Notes: generated from the sequence alone by a model not told the origin. Shown: positions 33,369 to 42,768, counted from the first letter of the stretch. The stretch: 64,000 nt of DNA from Haloterrigena turkmenica DSM 5511 (GCF_000025325.1 NC_013743.1:1736001-1800000); one strand, 5' to 3'. Numbers and translations: made by a program.

Positions 33369-35492
33369 ATGATAGAGTGGGCGGTAGACGACGGGGCGCT
33401 CCGCGTGACTGACGCCGACAACGCCGAGCTGTCGGTCCGCGGTGGCGACCTCGTCGTCGGCGGAACCGGACCCGATATCCCACGTCCCGTCGACGAGACG
33501 GTCGTCGTGACGACGGACGAACTCCGATTCCCCCACGCGGTCGCCTACGCGTTTTCGCTCGGATCGGACGCACAATACGAACTCGATCCCGACGGCGCGC
33601 CGCTCTCGCTGTCCCCCGGCGAGTACGTCGTCGACATCGACACGGAGATCAAGACGTACCTCCGGTTTTCCGGGACGGCGACGATCGAGAAGGCCGGCGG
33701 TTACGAGGAGACCGTCGTCACGTTTCCCGACCGCGTGCGCGTGATCGTCGGCTTCCGGAGTCGCCACGAACTCCCCGCGGGAACCATCACCGTCCCCGAC
33801 ACGCCCGAGGGAATCGCGACCGGTCTCACGCATCTCACCACCTCCCACAAGACCGACGGCCCGGATCGCACCTATCCGACCCTCCGAGGTCACCCCTCGC
33901 TGCTCGAGCGCGGCGACAGTCTCGAGATTCCGGACTGCATCCGGGATGACTTCTCGCCGTCGGGGATCGAACTGATCGTCCCGGCCGACTACGAGTCGCT
34001 GTTCGTCGTCGCGCCGCTGGCCTACTACCTGCAGGCGACGATCGAACCCCGCGAGCGTCCCGCGACCGGGCCGAACCACGCGATGCTTCGGGTCCCGGAG
34101 TACGCCGTCGAGAAGCGGCTGTCGCCGATGCCCGGTCTCGAGCGCGACGTCGATCGGCTGCTCCGGAAGGCCTTCTTCTTCGACTGTCTGGTCCGCAACG
34201 CCGGCCCATACGGGACGAACCTGGCCGAGCAGAGCATGCTCGAGGTCCTCGGTTTCGACGCCGAGGAACTCTACGAGGCCAGCCCCCAGCGCCGGCTCGC
34301 GACCTACCTCGAGGTGCCCGACGCCGCCATCGATCACCGCCTCCCCGATTGGCACCTCTCGACGTACGTCCGCCCCGAGTACGACAGCGTCGAGGCGTTT
34401 CCCTTCCTGCTCGACCGCATGAGTCTGATCCACATGCCCCGGACCTCCGAACTCGAGGGGAAGGAACTCGTCGAGCGCTCCCTCGAGGACTTCTACCGCG
34501 GCGGAAGCGGCGACCACGATGGAAACGACGGCCGCGACGGTCACGGCCGGGCGAGCACCGGACAGGTCGCGTCAGTCGACATCGTCAAACCCGAACTCCG
34601 CAGCGGACGGGTCCACGGCTGGCTCGCCGACGGCGTGCCGATCGACGTCTTCAAGACGACCCAGGAGGCCTACCACAACCGACTGGACTACCTCGAGCGC
34701 GCGACCGACTCGACGTCGATCGCCGTCGTTCTGAACGATCCCGAGATGGCCGGCGAACACGACGATGTCGCCGAAATCTACCGCCAGCGATCCGAGGAGC
34801 TCTCGATGGAAGTGACCGTCGACGAATCGCTCTCGACGGCCGACCTCGCGAGAATCTTCGAGGACGACCACGACTTCGTCCACTACATCGGTCACTGCGA
34901 AACCGACGGCCTGCGCTGTCCCGACGGCTACCTCTCGACCTCGAGTCTCTCTCGCTGTAACACCCAGACGTTCTTCCTCAACGCCTGTGGCTCCTACTAC
35001 GAGGGGATGGGGCTCATCGAGCGGGGGAGCGTCGCGGGCGCGGTGACCTTCTCGAAGGTCCTCAACGACCACGCCGTCAAAGTCGGCTCGACGTTCGCCA
35101 AACTCCTCGTCCACGGGTTCAGCATCGAACGCGCGATGGGGCTCGCACGCAGGCGCATCATGATGGGGAAAGACTACGCCGTCGTCGGCGACGGCACGCA
35201 CTCGCTGACCCAGGGCGAACACCGCGTCCCGACCACGCTCACGCTCGAGGAACTCGAGAACGAGCGCGCCGAGTATCTGGTCACGTTCGACTGTTTCTCT
35301 ACGCGGGTCACGGGCTCGTACTACTTCCCACACGTCGAGGGCAACGAGTTCGCCTACCTCTGTGGCACGCAGTCGAATTTCACCGTGACGAAGCCGGAGC
35401 TGGCCACGTTACTCGAAGAGACGAACGCGTCGGTGATTTTCAACGGCGACGTCTACTGGTCGACGGAGTTGGCGTCGCACTTTGTCGAGTGA
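33369..35492 (+). CDS. Stand-alone CHAT-like (caspase-fold) protein
   Basis: A 707-residue protein from the ATG at 33369. The first 230 residues are beta-rich (FHA- or C2-like alternation) with no named motif, and a helical middle follows at about 245-375. A Gly/Asp/His linker at 378-398 leads to a C-terminal domain at about 400-700. There, DFVHYIGHCETDG supplies H509 and QTFFLNACGSY supplies C540, the spacing and context of the His-Cys dyad in CHAT peptidases. ERGSVAGAVTFSKVLND and FAKLLVHGFSIERAMGLA fit the later CHAT strands and helix. The usual GHG is GHC here. The substrate is unknown, and neighbouring genes do not look like a defence operon. Confidence 0.72.
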   Translation: MIEWAVDDGALRVTDADNAELSVRGGDLVVGGTGPDIPRPVDETVVVTTDELRFPHAVAYAFSLGSDAQYELDPDGAPLSLSPGEYVVDIDTEIKTYLRFSGTATIEKAGGYEETVVTFPDRVRVIVGFRSRHELPAGTITVPDTPEGIATGLTHLTTSHKTDGPDRTYPTLRGHPSLLERGDSLEIPDCIRDDFSPSGIELIVPADYESLFVVAPLAYYLQATIEPRERPATGPNHAMLRVPEYAVEKRLSPMPGLERDVDRLLRKAFFFDCLVRNAGPYGTNLAEQSMLEVLGFDAEELYEASPQRRLATYLEVPDAAIDHRLPDWHLSTYVRPEYDSVEAFPFLLDRMSLIHMPRTSELEGKELVERSLEDFYRGGSGDHDGNDGRDGHGRASTGQVASVDIVKPELRSGRVHGWLADGVPIDVFKTTQEAYHNRLDYLERATDSTSIAVVLNDPEMAGEHDDVAEIYRQRSEELSMEVTVDESLSTADLARIFEDDHDFVHYIGHCETDGLRCPDGYLSTSSLSRCNTQTFFLNACGSYYEGMGLIERGSVAGAVTFSKVLNDHAVKVGSTFAKLLVHGFSIERAMGLARRRIMMGKDYAVVGDGTHSLTQGEHRVPTTLTLEELENERAEYLVTFDCFSTRVTGSYYFPHVEGNEFAYLCGTQSNFTVTKPELATLLEETNASVIFNGDVYWSTELASHFVE

Positions 35493-35880
35493 GTCCTACG
35501 GACCGCCGTACGTGCTGATGCGCTTGGCTCGCATTGCCGGTCGATTCGCTCTATCGGCCGTCTGTACCCGATAACAGAACTCACGCGTGACCCACCACAG
35601 TCGATCAAAACTGACACCCATACAAACCTACAATAACAGATCGATACTATATATTTATCGCCAGTTTTCCCGCTCGTTCACGAGCGGCTGTCGGCCCCAT
35701 CGCCGTGCCGTCTGACGGTTCTAGACAGATTTCCGACAAGACATCGATTCGGCGCAATCTCGTCGGAGAACTGACGAGAGTGCGGACAAAAATTACCGTC
35801 GTTGTCGTCGCACGCGATGTTCTGGTGTGGAATCGGCCACCAAAATTAAGTAATATCCGCACGTTTACTTCTGTATAGAC
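35493..35880. other. 388-bp AT-richer gap before the TbsP-like gene
   Basis: Base composition drops in GC relative to the flanks from about 35560 onward. The only assigned element is the promoter core at 35845-35854. A minus-strand frame across 35647-35862 translates to an Arg/Thr-rich, non-acidic product and is not called. Upstream AT content may mark a regulator-rich promoter. Confidence 0.45.
35845..35854 (+). promoter_or_regulatory. TATA box for the TbsP-like gene
   Basis: The element aattaagtaa is centred about 31 nt upstream of the ATG at 35881, with purine-rich ccaaa just upstream as a possible BRE. The spacing fits a leaderless or nearly leaderless mRNA. Confidence 0.5.
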
Positions 35881-36699
35881 ATGACCTCGAATTTACTCAA
35901 CCACCAGATTGACGATATCCTCGACTCCGTTCTCGAGGACGCGACCGGGGACGTCTACATGGTCAACCCGTCGGGGGACGCCATCGAAGAGTTCGTTTCC
36001 GTCGCGACCGCGTTCGACGGCGACCGGCCGTCCGTTCACATGCTCGCCGACGAACGAACGCTGAAAGACGTCATGGACGACTTCATCGTCGCCTCGAACG
36101 CCGCGGACCTCATCAGCGAGGACGCGCTCGCACTCCGCACCCTCGAGGAAGCGCCCGAGAACTCACTGCTGGTCACCGAGGACCGCGTGATCGCCATCGT
36201 CCACGCCGGCGACCGCGTCGGCGGCCTCGTCACCGACGACGAGAGCTTCGTCGACGACACCTACGACACGTACGCGGCCCGCTGGGAGGCTGCCTCGCAG
36301 TTCAACCTCCGGACGCCGCCGATCACGGCCGTCCGCGAGACCCTCTCCGAGGAGATCAGCGCCGACGCCGAAGAGGACTTCACGTCGATCCTCAACTCGC
36401 TCGAGACCGCCCGCGGCGACGGTGACGGGCTCGACGAAGTGACGATCTCGCTGCTCGTCGCGGCCAAGAACGAAGCCCTGCTGTACGACATCAGCAAGTG
36501 GGGCGAGGACGTCGGCATCGCGAGCAAGGCCACGTTCAGCCGCACGAAGACCAAACTCGAGGACATGGGCCTCATCGACACCGAGAAGGTCCCGATCGAC
36601 GTCGGCCGCCCGCGCCTGCGCCTGAAGATCGGCGACGACCGACTCCAGGAAGCGGATAACGGGCAGCTCGCGACGGTCGCGCAGTCCATACTCAACTAA
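35881..36699 (+). CDS. tbsP: TbsP-like (DUF5821) transcriptional regulator
   Basis: A 272-residue protein starting MTSNLLNHQIDDILDSVLED. The first 150 residues form an alpha/beta sensor-like domain (SLLVTEDRVIAIVHAGDRVG). The C-terminal 100 contain a winged-helix region (ISLLVAAKNEALLYDISKWG, then IASKATFSRTKTKLEDMGLI and VGRPRLRLKI). From recall this matches the DUF5821 family named TbsP in Haloferax volcanii, which acts with TrmB in control of glycolytic/gluconeogenic genes. Membership is my recognition, not a search, and the target genes here are unknown. A nested inverted repeat follows the stop immediately. Confidence 0.7.
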   Translation: MTSNLLNHQIDDILDSVLEDATGDVYMVNPSGDAIEEFVSVATAFDGDRPSVHMLADERTLKDVMDDFIVASNAADLISEDALALRTLEEAPENSLLVTEDRVIAIVHAGDRVGGLVTDDESFVDDTYDTYAARWEAASQFNLRTPPITAVRETLSEEISADAEEDFTSILNSLETARGDGDGLDEVTISLLVAAKNEALLYDISKWGEDVGIASKATFSRTKTKLEDMGLIDTEKVPIDVGRPRLRLKIGDDRLQEADNGQLATVAQSILN

Positions 36700-36769
36700 C
36701 AACCTTTTACGCTGCGATCTATCGCGGTCGCGAACCGCCGCGACCGCGATATCCCTCGGTAAAAGGTTG
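36700..36769. terminator. Nested inverted repeat directly after the TbsP-like gene
   Basis: Outer arms caaccttttac (36700-36710) and gtaaaaggttg (36759-36769) are perfect complements of 11 bp. Inside them atcgcggtcgcg (36721-36732) and cgcgaccgcgat (36739-36750) form a perfect 12-bp stem with a 6-nt loop. The left outer arm starts at the base after the stop codon. The resulting long stem with one internal bulge is a plausible 3'-end or processing structure, and a regulator site is the alternative. The following 36770-37015 stretch holds only a short ggccttcggcc hairpin and the rnp3 promoter region. Confidence 0.55.
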
Positions 36770-37015
36770 ATCAAAAGCACTCCTCCTTCCGTTCGTTCGT
36801 CCCTCCAGTCCTCACTCACATCAGTCGTCGGCCCGCTCGCTCGGCCTTCGGCCTCGCTCGCGGTTGCTAGCGGGTGATAGCCTGCCCTTCCCCGGGTCGC
36901 GCGTCTCTCGCAACGCTCGAGACGCGTTCCCGGCCACGTGATTTTGCGAACGACTCGACGCTGAGTACCGTCGCATGACGCAAACCCCAAGTCGCCGCCG
37001 CGAGACGACTCGAGT

Positions 37016-37720
37016 ATGTACGAGGCCGTCCACGCCCGCCCCGACGGAGCAAGCACGGTCGCCCGGTTCGCGAAAACGGCGGCCGACTACGGCTTCGAGG
37101 GCGTGGTCGTGCGCAACCACCACGACTCGCGCGCAGAGTACGACGCCGAGGCGATCCGCGAGGAGTACGGGATCGACGTCGTGGAGGGCCTCGAGATCCG
37201 CGCTGATGACCCGCAGGAGGCCAGCGGCTCCGTCGGCAACTACCGGACGACCGAGACGATCGTCGGGGTCCACGGCGGGACGAACGCCATGAACCGATTC
37301 GCCGTCGAAAGTGAGAAGGTCGACGTGCTCGCCCACCCGATGGCCGACAACGGCGACGTGAACCACGTGCTGGTGAAGGCGGCGGTCGAGAACGGCGTCC
37401 GCCTCGAGTTCGACCTCTCCGGGGTGCTCCGGACCAGCGGCGGACGTCGAGTCAGAGTTCTCCAGTCGCTGCGCAAACTCGAGGAGATCGTCGGTCATTA
37501 CGACGCCCCCTACGTCGTGAGTGCGAACCCGCGCTCGCACCTCGAGTTGCGCGCCCCTCGCGAACTGACGGCGATCGGCGAGGAGATCGGTCTCTCGACG
37601 GCGTTCGTCGAGCGGGGGCTAGAGGAGTGGGGCCGACTCGCCGAGCGCAATCGCCACATCCAGTCCGAGTCGTTCATTGAGCCCGGGGTCGAACGGGGCA
37701 GGTATGAAGAAGAGCCTTGA
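37016..37720 (+). CDS. rnp3: RNase P protein component 3 (Rpp30 family)
   Basis: A 234-residue TIM-barrel-like subunit of archaeal RNase P, which matures tRNA 5' ends. MYEAVHARPDG, GFEGVVVRNH, VDVLAHPMAD, NGVRLEFDLSGVL and YVVSANPRSHLELRAPREL are the family blocks. It begins a run of co-directional genes (rnp3, methyltransferase, rnp2, psmA) with overlapping or near-overlapping ends, an ancient archaeal arrangement. The methyltransferase start lies 17 bp inside its 3' end. Confidence 0.92.
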   Translation: MYEAVHARPDGASTVARFAKTAADYGFEGVVVRNHHDSRAEYDAEAIREEYGIDVVEGLEIRADDPQEASGSVGNYRTTETIVGVHGGTNAMNRFAVESEKVDVLAHPMADNGDVNHVLVKAAVENGVRLEFDLSGVLRTSGGRRVRVLQSLRKLEEIVGHYDAPYVVSANPRSHLELRAPRELTAIGEEIGLSTAFVERGLEEWGRLAERNRHIQSESFIEPGVERGRYEEEP

Positions 37721-38363
37721 GGATCACGCCACCCGATTCGACGAGAAGGCCGGCGAGTACGACGAGTCGAAGTCCGACGAGTACCGCGCCTGTGCGAACC
37801 TCGTGATCGAACACGCCGCGCCGGAGGTCGACGACGTCGTCCTCGATCTCGGAACCGGAACCGGAGCCATCGCGCTCGCGCTCGCCCCCGACGCCGACCG
37901 CGTGGTCGGCCGCGACATCAGCGAGGGGATGATGGAAGAGGCCGAGCAGAAGGCCGACGACGAGGGCCTCGAGAACCTCGAGTTCGAGTACGGGACTTTC
38001 CGCGAGCCGGAGTACGACGGCCCCGTCGACGTGGTCACCTCGAACTTTGCCATGCACCACCTCTCGGACGACGAAAAGCGCGAGGCGATCGACGTCATCG
38101 CCGGCCTCGAGCCGCGCAAGTTCGTCCTCGGAGACGTGATGTTCTTCGGCGAGCCGGATTCCGACGCGCCGTTCTACTCGCCCGAGGTCGACGATCCCGC
38201 GACGGTCGGCGCGCTCGCAGACGCCTTCACCGACGCCGGCTTCTCGCTGACCGCCGTCGAACGCGTCCACGACCAGGTCGGCGTGCTGGTCGCCGAGCGA
38301 TCGCCGACCGCCGCCGACGCGGACGAGGTCGGCGATCCCGACGACCCCGCCGCGGACGCATGA
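37704..38363 (+). CDS. Class I SAM-dependent methyltransferase
   Basis: A 219-residue protein from the ATG at 37704 (MKKSLEDHATRFDEKAGEYD). The SAM-binding VLDLGTGTGAIALALAP and the motif GRDISEGMMEEAE are clear, and SNFAMHHLSDDEKREAI is the post-II region of UbiE/BioC-like enzymes. The substrate is unknown. Its placement between two RNase P subunit genes suggests an RNA or translation target, but that is inference. It overlaps rnp3 by 17 bp and rnp2 by 4 bp. Confidence 0.87.
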   Translation: MKKSLEDHATRFDEKAGEYDESKSDEYRACANLVIEHAAPEVDDVVLDLGTGTGAIALALAPDADRVVGRDISEGMMEEAEQKADDEGLENLEFEYGTFREPEYDGPVDVVTSNFAMHHLSDDEKREAIDVIAGLEPRKFVLGDVMFFGEPDSDAPFYSPEVDDPATVGALADAFTDAGFSLTAVERVHDQVGVLVAERSPTAADADEVGDPDDPAADA

Positions 38364-38845
38364 AACACCTCCCGAAACACCTCCAGCCGCGCTGGCGGTA
38401 TCTCGCCGTCGAACTCGAGACCTGGCCCGACGCCGAGATCGACCGCCGGGCGTTCCAGCGCGAGTGCTGGTACGCGGCCCAGAACCTGCTGGGGGATCCG
38501 GGTAGCGCCCGCGCCGATATGACCGTCGTCAGGTTCGCGTTCGCCGGCGAAACCGGTGAGGCGATCGTTCGCGTCCGCCGCGGTGAGACCGAACCGGCCC
38601 GCGCGGCCATCGCCTGTATCGACGAGATCGACGGCGCTGCGGTCGGCCTGCGGGTCTGCGGTATCAGTGGCACGATCCGTGCCGCTGAAGAAAAGTATTT
38701 AGGACGCCGCGGGCAAGATTCCGAAGAGAGAAACGTCGTGTTCGGGAACGAGGAGCGAGTCGCCGTCCTGCGGGAATGCGTTGCAGACGTGCGACTCGAT
38801 GAGGCGTTCGCGGGTGCGACAGACCTCGATTACGATTTAGCGTGA
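38360..38845 (+). CDS. rnp2: RNase P protein component 2 (Pop5 family)
   Basis: A 161-residue Pop5-like subunit starting MKHLPKHLQPRWRYLAVELE, a typical family opening. VVRFAFAGETGEAIVRVRRGE and VGLRVCGISGTIRAAEEKYL match the core. Pop5 and Rpp30 bind each other and the catalytic domain of RNase P RNA. The C-terminal 40 residues extend beyond the family core. It overlaps the methyltransferase stop by four bases and ends 4 bp before psmA. Confidence 0.9.
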   Translation: MKHLPKHLQPRWRYLAVELETWPDAEIDRRAFQRECWYAAQNLLGDPGSARADMTVVRFAFAGETGEAIVRVRRGETEPARAAIACIDEIDGAAVGLRVCGISGTIRAAEEKYLGRRGQDSEERNVVFGNEERVAVLRECVADVRLDEAFAGATDLDYDLA

Positions 38846-38849
38846 TACT

Positions 38850-39620
38850 ATGCAGGGACAAGCCCAACAGCAGGCGTACGACCGCGGCATCACGATCTTC
38901 TCGCCCGACGGCCGACTCTACCAGGTCGAGTACGCTCGCGAGGCGGTCAAGCGAGGAACGGCGAGCATCGGCGTCCGAACGAGCGACGGCGTCGTGCTGG
39001 CCGTCGACAAACGAGTCCCCTCCCCGCTGCTCGAGGACTCGAGCGTCGAGAAGATTCACAAGGCCGACGACCACATCGGCATCGCCAGCGCGGGCCACGT
39101 CGCCGACGCCCGCCAGCTGATCGACTTCGCGCGCCGCCAGACGCAGGTCAACCAGCTGCGCTACGGCGAGCCGATCGGCGTCGAGACGCTGACCAAGGAG
39201 GTCACCGACCACATCCAGCAGTACACGCAGGTCGGCGGCGCTCGTCCGTTCGGCGTCGCGCTGATCGTCGGCGGGATCCAGAACGGCGAACCGCGCCTGT
39301 TCGAGACCGACCCCTCGGGGACGCCCTACGAGTGGAAGGCCCTGGCCGTCGGCGCCGACCGCGGCGAACTCCAGGACTACCTGGAAGAGAACTACGACGA
39401 GGAAGCCGACCTCGACGGCGGCATCGCGCTCGCACTCGACGCCCTCGCGTCGGTCAACGACGGCTCGCTCCTCCCGACCGAGGTCGGCCTCGCGACGGTC
39501 GACGTCGAGACCGAGTCCTTCGAGCAGTTCGACTACGACCGGATCGAATCCCACTTAGAGGAGAACGACATCCTCGACGAGGGCGACGACGCAGCCGACG
39601 TCGCGGACGAAGAAGAGTAA
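38850..39620 (+). CDS. psmA: Proteasome subunit alpha
   Basis: A 256-residue 20S alpha subunit. The N-terminal YDRGITIFSPDGRLYQVEYA signature is intact, including the gating residues upstream (MQGQAQQQA). GVVLAVDKRVPSPLLEDSSV and GIASAGHVADARQLIDFAR continue the fold. It lacks the N-terminal catalytic Thr, as expected for an alpha ring. An acidic tail (EGDDAADVADEEE) closes the protein. The RNase P/proteasome gene order is the conserved archaeal superoperon. Confidence 0.95.
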   Translation: MQGQAQQQAYDRGITIFSPDGRLYQVEYAREAVKRGTASIGVRTSDGVVLAVDKRVPSPLLEDSSVEKIHKADDHIGIASAGHVADARQLIDFARRQTQVNQLRYGEPIGVETLTKEVTDHIQQYTQVGGARPFGVALIVGGIQNGEPRLFETDPSGTPYEWKALAVGADRGELQDYLEENYDEEADLDGGIALALDALASVNDGSLLPTEVGLATVDVETESFEQFDYDRIESHLEENDILDEGDDAADVADEEE

Positions 39621-39934
39621 CCGACCGACTCGCTCGGCTCGGGTCCGACTCGAGTACCGCCGTTCGTCCCGTGCGTCGACGACGGGTTCGATCCCCGGAA
39701 CGATTCGCTTCTTCCGTCTTCCACGTGTCTACACGCGTAAGCGTGCGAACTGTCTTTGTGCGCTCGAGCTTCGACCGCGATGGATGACCCGATCCCTGCC
39801 CGCTCAGCGGCGGTGTTCGCGAGCGGCGGCTCGCCTCAACCGAGCGGGCGTCGCCGGTTCGCGGCGGGCTCGAACCCGGAACCATGCCGTGATATCGGGA
39901 AACACTCTTTTCACTGGCGGGGGAAGCAACCGAT
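39621..39934. other. 314-bp gap between psmA and the SBDS gene
   Basis: No gene or clear stem is visible. An AT-rich ctcttttcac patch at about 39903-39912 lies close to 27 nt upstream of the SBDS start and probably serves as its promoter, so SBDS may be transcribed separately from psmA. Confidence 0.4.
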
Positions 39935-40660
39935 ATGATATCGCTCGACGAGGCGGTGACGGCGCGACTCGAGTCACACGGGGCGCGCTTCGAAGTGCTC
40001 GTAGACCCGGACGCGGCACTGGCGATCAAACGCGACGAGTTCGACGGCGAACTCGAGGACGTGATCGCCGCCGAGGACGTCTTCGAGGACGCCTCGCGGG
40101 GCGACCGACCCGCCGAGGACGACCTCGAGACGGTCTTCGACACGACCGATCCCCTCGAAATCATCCCCGAGGTGATCAAGGAGGGAGAGATCCAGATCAC
40201 GGCCGATCAGCGCCGCGAGATGCAAGAACAGAAACGAAAGCAGTTGATCGACACCATCGCGCGCAACGCGGTCAACCCGCAGATGGACAACGCGCCCCAT
40301 CCCCCAGAGCGCATCGAGAACGCCCTGGAGCAGGCCGGGTTTACAGTCGATCCGATGGAACCCGTCGAGAGCCAGGTCGACGACGCGCTCGACGATCTGC
40401 GGCCCGTGATCCCGATCCGCTTCGAGGAGGTGACGATCGCCGTGCAGATTCCCGCCGAGTACGCCGGCAGCGCGCAAGCGCAGGTCCGCCAGTTCGGCGA
40501 CTTAGAGCGCGAGGAGTGGCAGGCCGACGGCTCGTGGGTCGGCGTCATCACCTTCCCCGCGGGGATGCAAAACGACTTCTACGACGTCGTCAACGAACAC
40601 TCCAGCGGCGAGGCCGAGACGGAGATCATCAAGGACAAGGACGACCTGAAGACGCGGTAG
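39935..40660 (+). CDS. Ribosome assembly factor SBDS/Sdo1
   Basis: A 241-residue protein with the SBDS layout: an N-terminal FYSH domain (RFEVLVDPDAALAIKRDEFD, then VFEDASRGDRPAEDDL), a central helical domain with ITADQRREMQEQKRKQLIDTIARNAVNP in pieces, and a ferredoxin-like C-terminal domain. It is involved in large ribosomal subunit maturation with EF-2-type GTPases. Length is normal. Linkage to psmA and RNase P genes is typical for archaea. Confidence 0.93.
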   Translation: MISLDEAVTARLESHGARFEVLVDPDAALAIKRDEFDGELEDVIAAEDVFEDASRGDRPAEDDLETVFDTTDPLEIIPEVIKEGEIQITADQRREMQEQKRKQLIDTIARNAVNPQMDNAPHPPERIENALEQAGFTVDPMEPVESQVDDALDDLRPVIPIRFEEVTIAVQIPAEYAGSAQAQVRQFGDLEREEWQADGSWVGVITFPAGMQNDFYDVVNEHSSGEAETEIIKDKDDLKTR

Positions 40661-40683
40661 GGCGTTTCAGTAGGGGGATCTTC

Positions 40684-40995
40684 TCAGCCGCGGTGGTAGC
40701 CGATCAGGAAGCCGCTGGCGAATCCGGCCCCGACCGAGACCATCGAGAGCACCGATACGAGCCAGTGAACGCCCTCCTGTGCGCGGTCGCCCGTCTTGAG
40801 CAGTCCCGCGGAGAGGCGGTTCCAGTCGACCGTGACGATGTCCTGGGACTCGAGGTAGCGAAAGGCCATCAACTCGACTCCGACGATGATCGCGAGCAGT
40901 TTCGCGATCTGTTTCGTGGCGAATCCGAGCAGTCCTCCAACGACCGCGCTGCCCCCGAACTCGAGGCCCATCGTCGTCGGATCGACATCTAGCAT
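40684..40995 (-). CDS. FUN14-family small membrane protein
   Basis: A 103-residue protein from the ATG at 40995; a GTG one codon upstream is an alternative. Three hydrophobic segments are visible: GGSAVVGGLLGFATKQIAKL, LLAIIVGVELMAFRYL, and VSVLSMVSVGAGFASGFLIG. The GGLLGFATK and GFxxGFLIG elements match FUN14. Function in archaea is unknown. It is convergent with SBDS, with 23 bp between the stops. Confidence 0.83.
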   Translation of the reverse strand: MLDVDPTTMGLEFGGSAVVGGLLGFATKQIAKLLAIIVGVELMAFRYLESQDIVTVDWNRLSAGLLKTGDRAQEGVHWLVSVLSMVSVGAGFASGFLIGYHRG

Positions 40996-41381
40996 CACGG
41001 CTTCGTATTCGAGTCGTCTCCAATGACTGTTATGGCTTCGTGATTCTTCGAACGACTGATGTTCGCTTTCGATCTGGACACACTGCTCGCCGCGGATCGA
41101 GTCGCGTTCCGGTGCGTCGACTCCGCCGCGCGGCCTGCGGACACGCCACGGGATTCAAGACCGTTGGGGGCGTACGGGAGACTATGTGCCGCACGCGTCG
41201 AGCAGTAACGGAGGTGTTCGGCCGCCATCCGTAGCGCGATCGAGCAGCCGCGGTCGCGAGCATCGAGCCGCCGTACCCAGCCCGTGGGACCGACGGGCCG
41301 TCGGGTCGCCCAGCGATCCGTCTCGCGTCGTCTCGAGGGTTCTTCTCCGAGCAAGAGCTACGAGCACGTCTTTCCATCCGC
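40996..41381. other. 386-bp gap before hflX
   Basis: The gap lies between the divergent FUN14 and hflX genes. No protein gene is convincing, because all frames give Arg/Ser-rich translations. No SRP RNA, RNase P RNA or tRNA signature was recognised. A long 5' region for hflX is possible. Confidence 0.4.
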
Positions 41382-42683
41382 ATGAGAGCAATCATCGCCA
41401 AGCGCGTCGATTCGGGAACGCCCGACACGAGTGAGATCCGCGACCTCGCCGCGGCGGCGGGGTACACCGTCGTCGGTGAGATCACCCAGTCCCGGAAGGC
41501 CGACCCCGCCCTCCAGCTGGGCGAGGGGAAAGCCGAGGAACTCGCCGACGAGGTCGCCGCGACCGACGCGACGACCGTCATCTTCGACAACCGGCTCGGC
41601 CCCTACCAGACGTACAACCTCGGGCAACTGCTCCCCGAGGGCGTCGAGGTGATCGACCGGTTCACGCTGATCCTCGAGATCTTCGGCCAGCGCGCCCAGA
41701 CCCGCAAAGCCCAGCTGCAGGTCGAACTGGCCGAACTCCGGTACGAACTACCCCGCGCCGAGGCAAAGACGAGCCTCGCCAAGCGCGAGGAACACCCCGG
41801 CTTCATGGGGCTCGGCGAGTACGACGAGAGCCGCGAGCAAGACATCAAAGACCAGATCAGCCGGATCAAAGACGAGCTCGAGCGGATCGAGCAGACCGAG
41901 CAACACCGCCGGGAGCGCCGGCGCGACTCCGGCTTCGATCTGGTCGCGCTGGCCGGCTACACCAACGCCGGCAAGTCGACGCTGCTGCGGCAGCTCGCGG
42001 ATGACCTCACGGTCGAAGAAAACGAGGACCTTCACCCGGATCTGGACGCGACCGCCGAGTCACAGGACAAACTGTTCACGACGCTGGGGACGACGACCCG
42101 CCGCGCGGCCATCGAGCCCCGCGACGTGCTGGTGACCGACACCGTCGGCTTCATCAGCGATCTGCCCCACTGGCTGGTCGAATCGTTCAAGTCGACGCTC
42201 GACTCCGTCTACCGGGCCGATCTGGTGTTGCTCGTCGTCGACGTCAGCGAGCCGATCGACGAGATCCACGAGAAGCTCGTCACCAGCCACGACACCCTCT
42301 ACGAGCGCAACGAGGCACCGATCGTGACGGTGTTGAACAAGATCGACACGGTCGACGACGCGGAGCTCGAGGAGAAGCGCGAGGCCCTCTCCGCACTCGC
42401 CCCAAACCCCGTCGCCGTCAGCGGCCGGGAGGGAACGAACGTCGACACCCTGCTCGAGCGCATCGACGAGGAACTGCCCGACTGGGAAGAAGAGCGGCTC
42501 CTCCTGCCGATGACCGAGGACACGATGAGCGTCGTCTCGTGGCTCCACGACAACGCCCACGTCGAGGAGGTCACCTACGGCGACGAGGACGTCGTCGTCT
42601 CCTTCGAGGCCCGGCCCGCGGTCATCTCGCAGGCGCGTTCGCGCGCGAGCGAGTTGCGGACGGCGGCGGCCGAATCGGCCTGA
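41382..42683 (+). CDS. hflX: GTPase HflX
   Basis: A 433-residue ribosome-associated GTPase. The N-terminal HflX domain has VIFDNRLGPYQTYNLGQLLP and RFTLILEIFGQRAQTRKAQLQVELA in pieces, and a coiled coil follows. The G domain contains GYTNAGKSTLLRQL (G1), VTDTVGFISDLP (G3) and NKID (G4). HflX splits or rescues stalled 70S-type ribosomes in bacteria, and archaeal function is less studied. All catalytic motifs are intact. Confidence 0.93.
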   Translation: MRAIIAKRVDSGTPDTSEIRDLAAAAGYTVVGEITQSRKADPALQLGEGKAEELADEVAATDATTVIFDNRLGPYQTYNLGQLLPEGVEVIDRFTLILEIFGQRAQTRKAQLQVELAELRYELPRAEAKTSLAKREEHPGFMGLGEYDESREQDIKDQISRIKDELERIEQTEQHRRERRRDSGFDLVALAGYTNAGKSTLLRQLADDLTVEENEDLHPDLDATAESQDKLFTTLGTTTRRAAIEPRDVLVTDTVGFISDLPHWLVESFKSTLDSVYRADLVLLVVDVSEPIDEIHEKLVTSHDTLYERNEAPIVTVLNKIDTVDDAELEEKREALSALAPNPVAVSGREGTNVDTLLERIDEELPDWEEERLLLPMTEDTMSVVSWLHDNAHVEEVTYGDEDVVVSFEARPAVISQARSRASELRTAAAESA

Positions 42684-42768
42684 TCGAACGGCACGAGACA
42701 GTCGGTCCGTCCTCCTCCCGGCTCGGTTCCGGCCGGTGACATCGCGGTTTCGGAGTGCTAACCCCACC

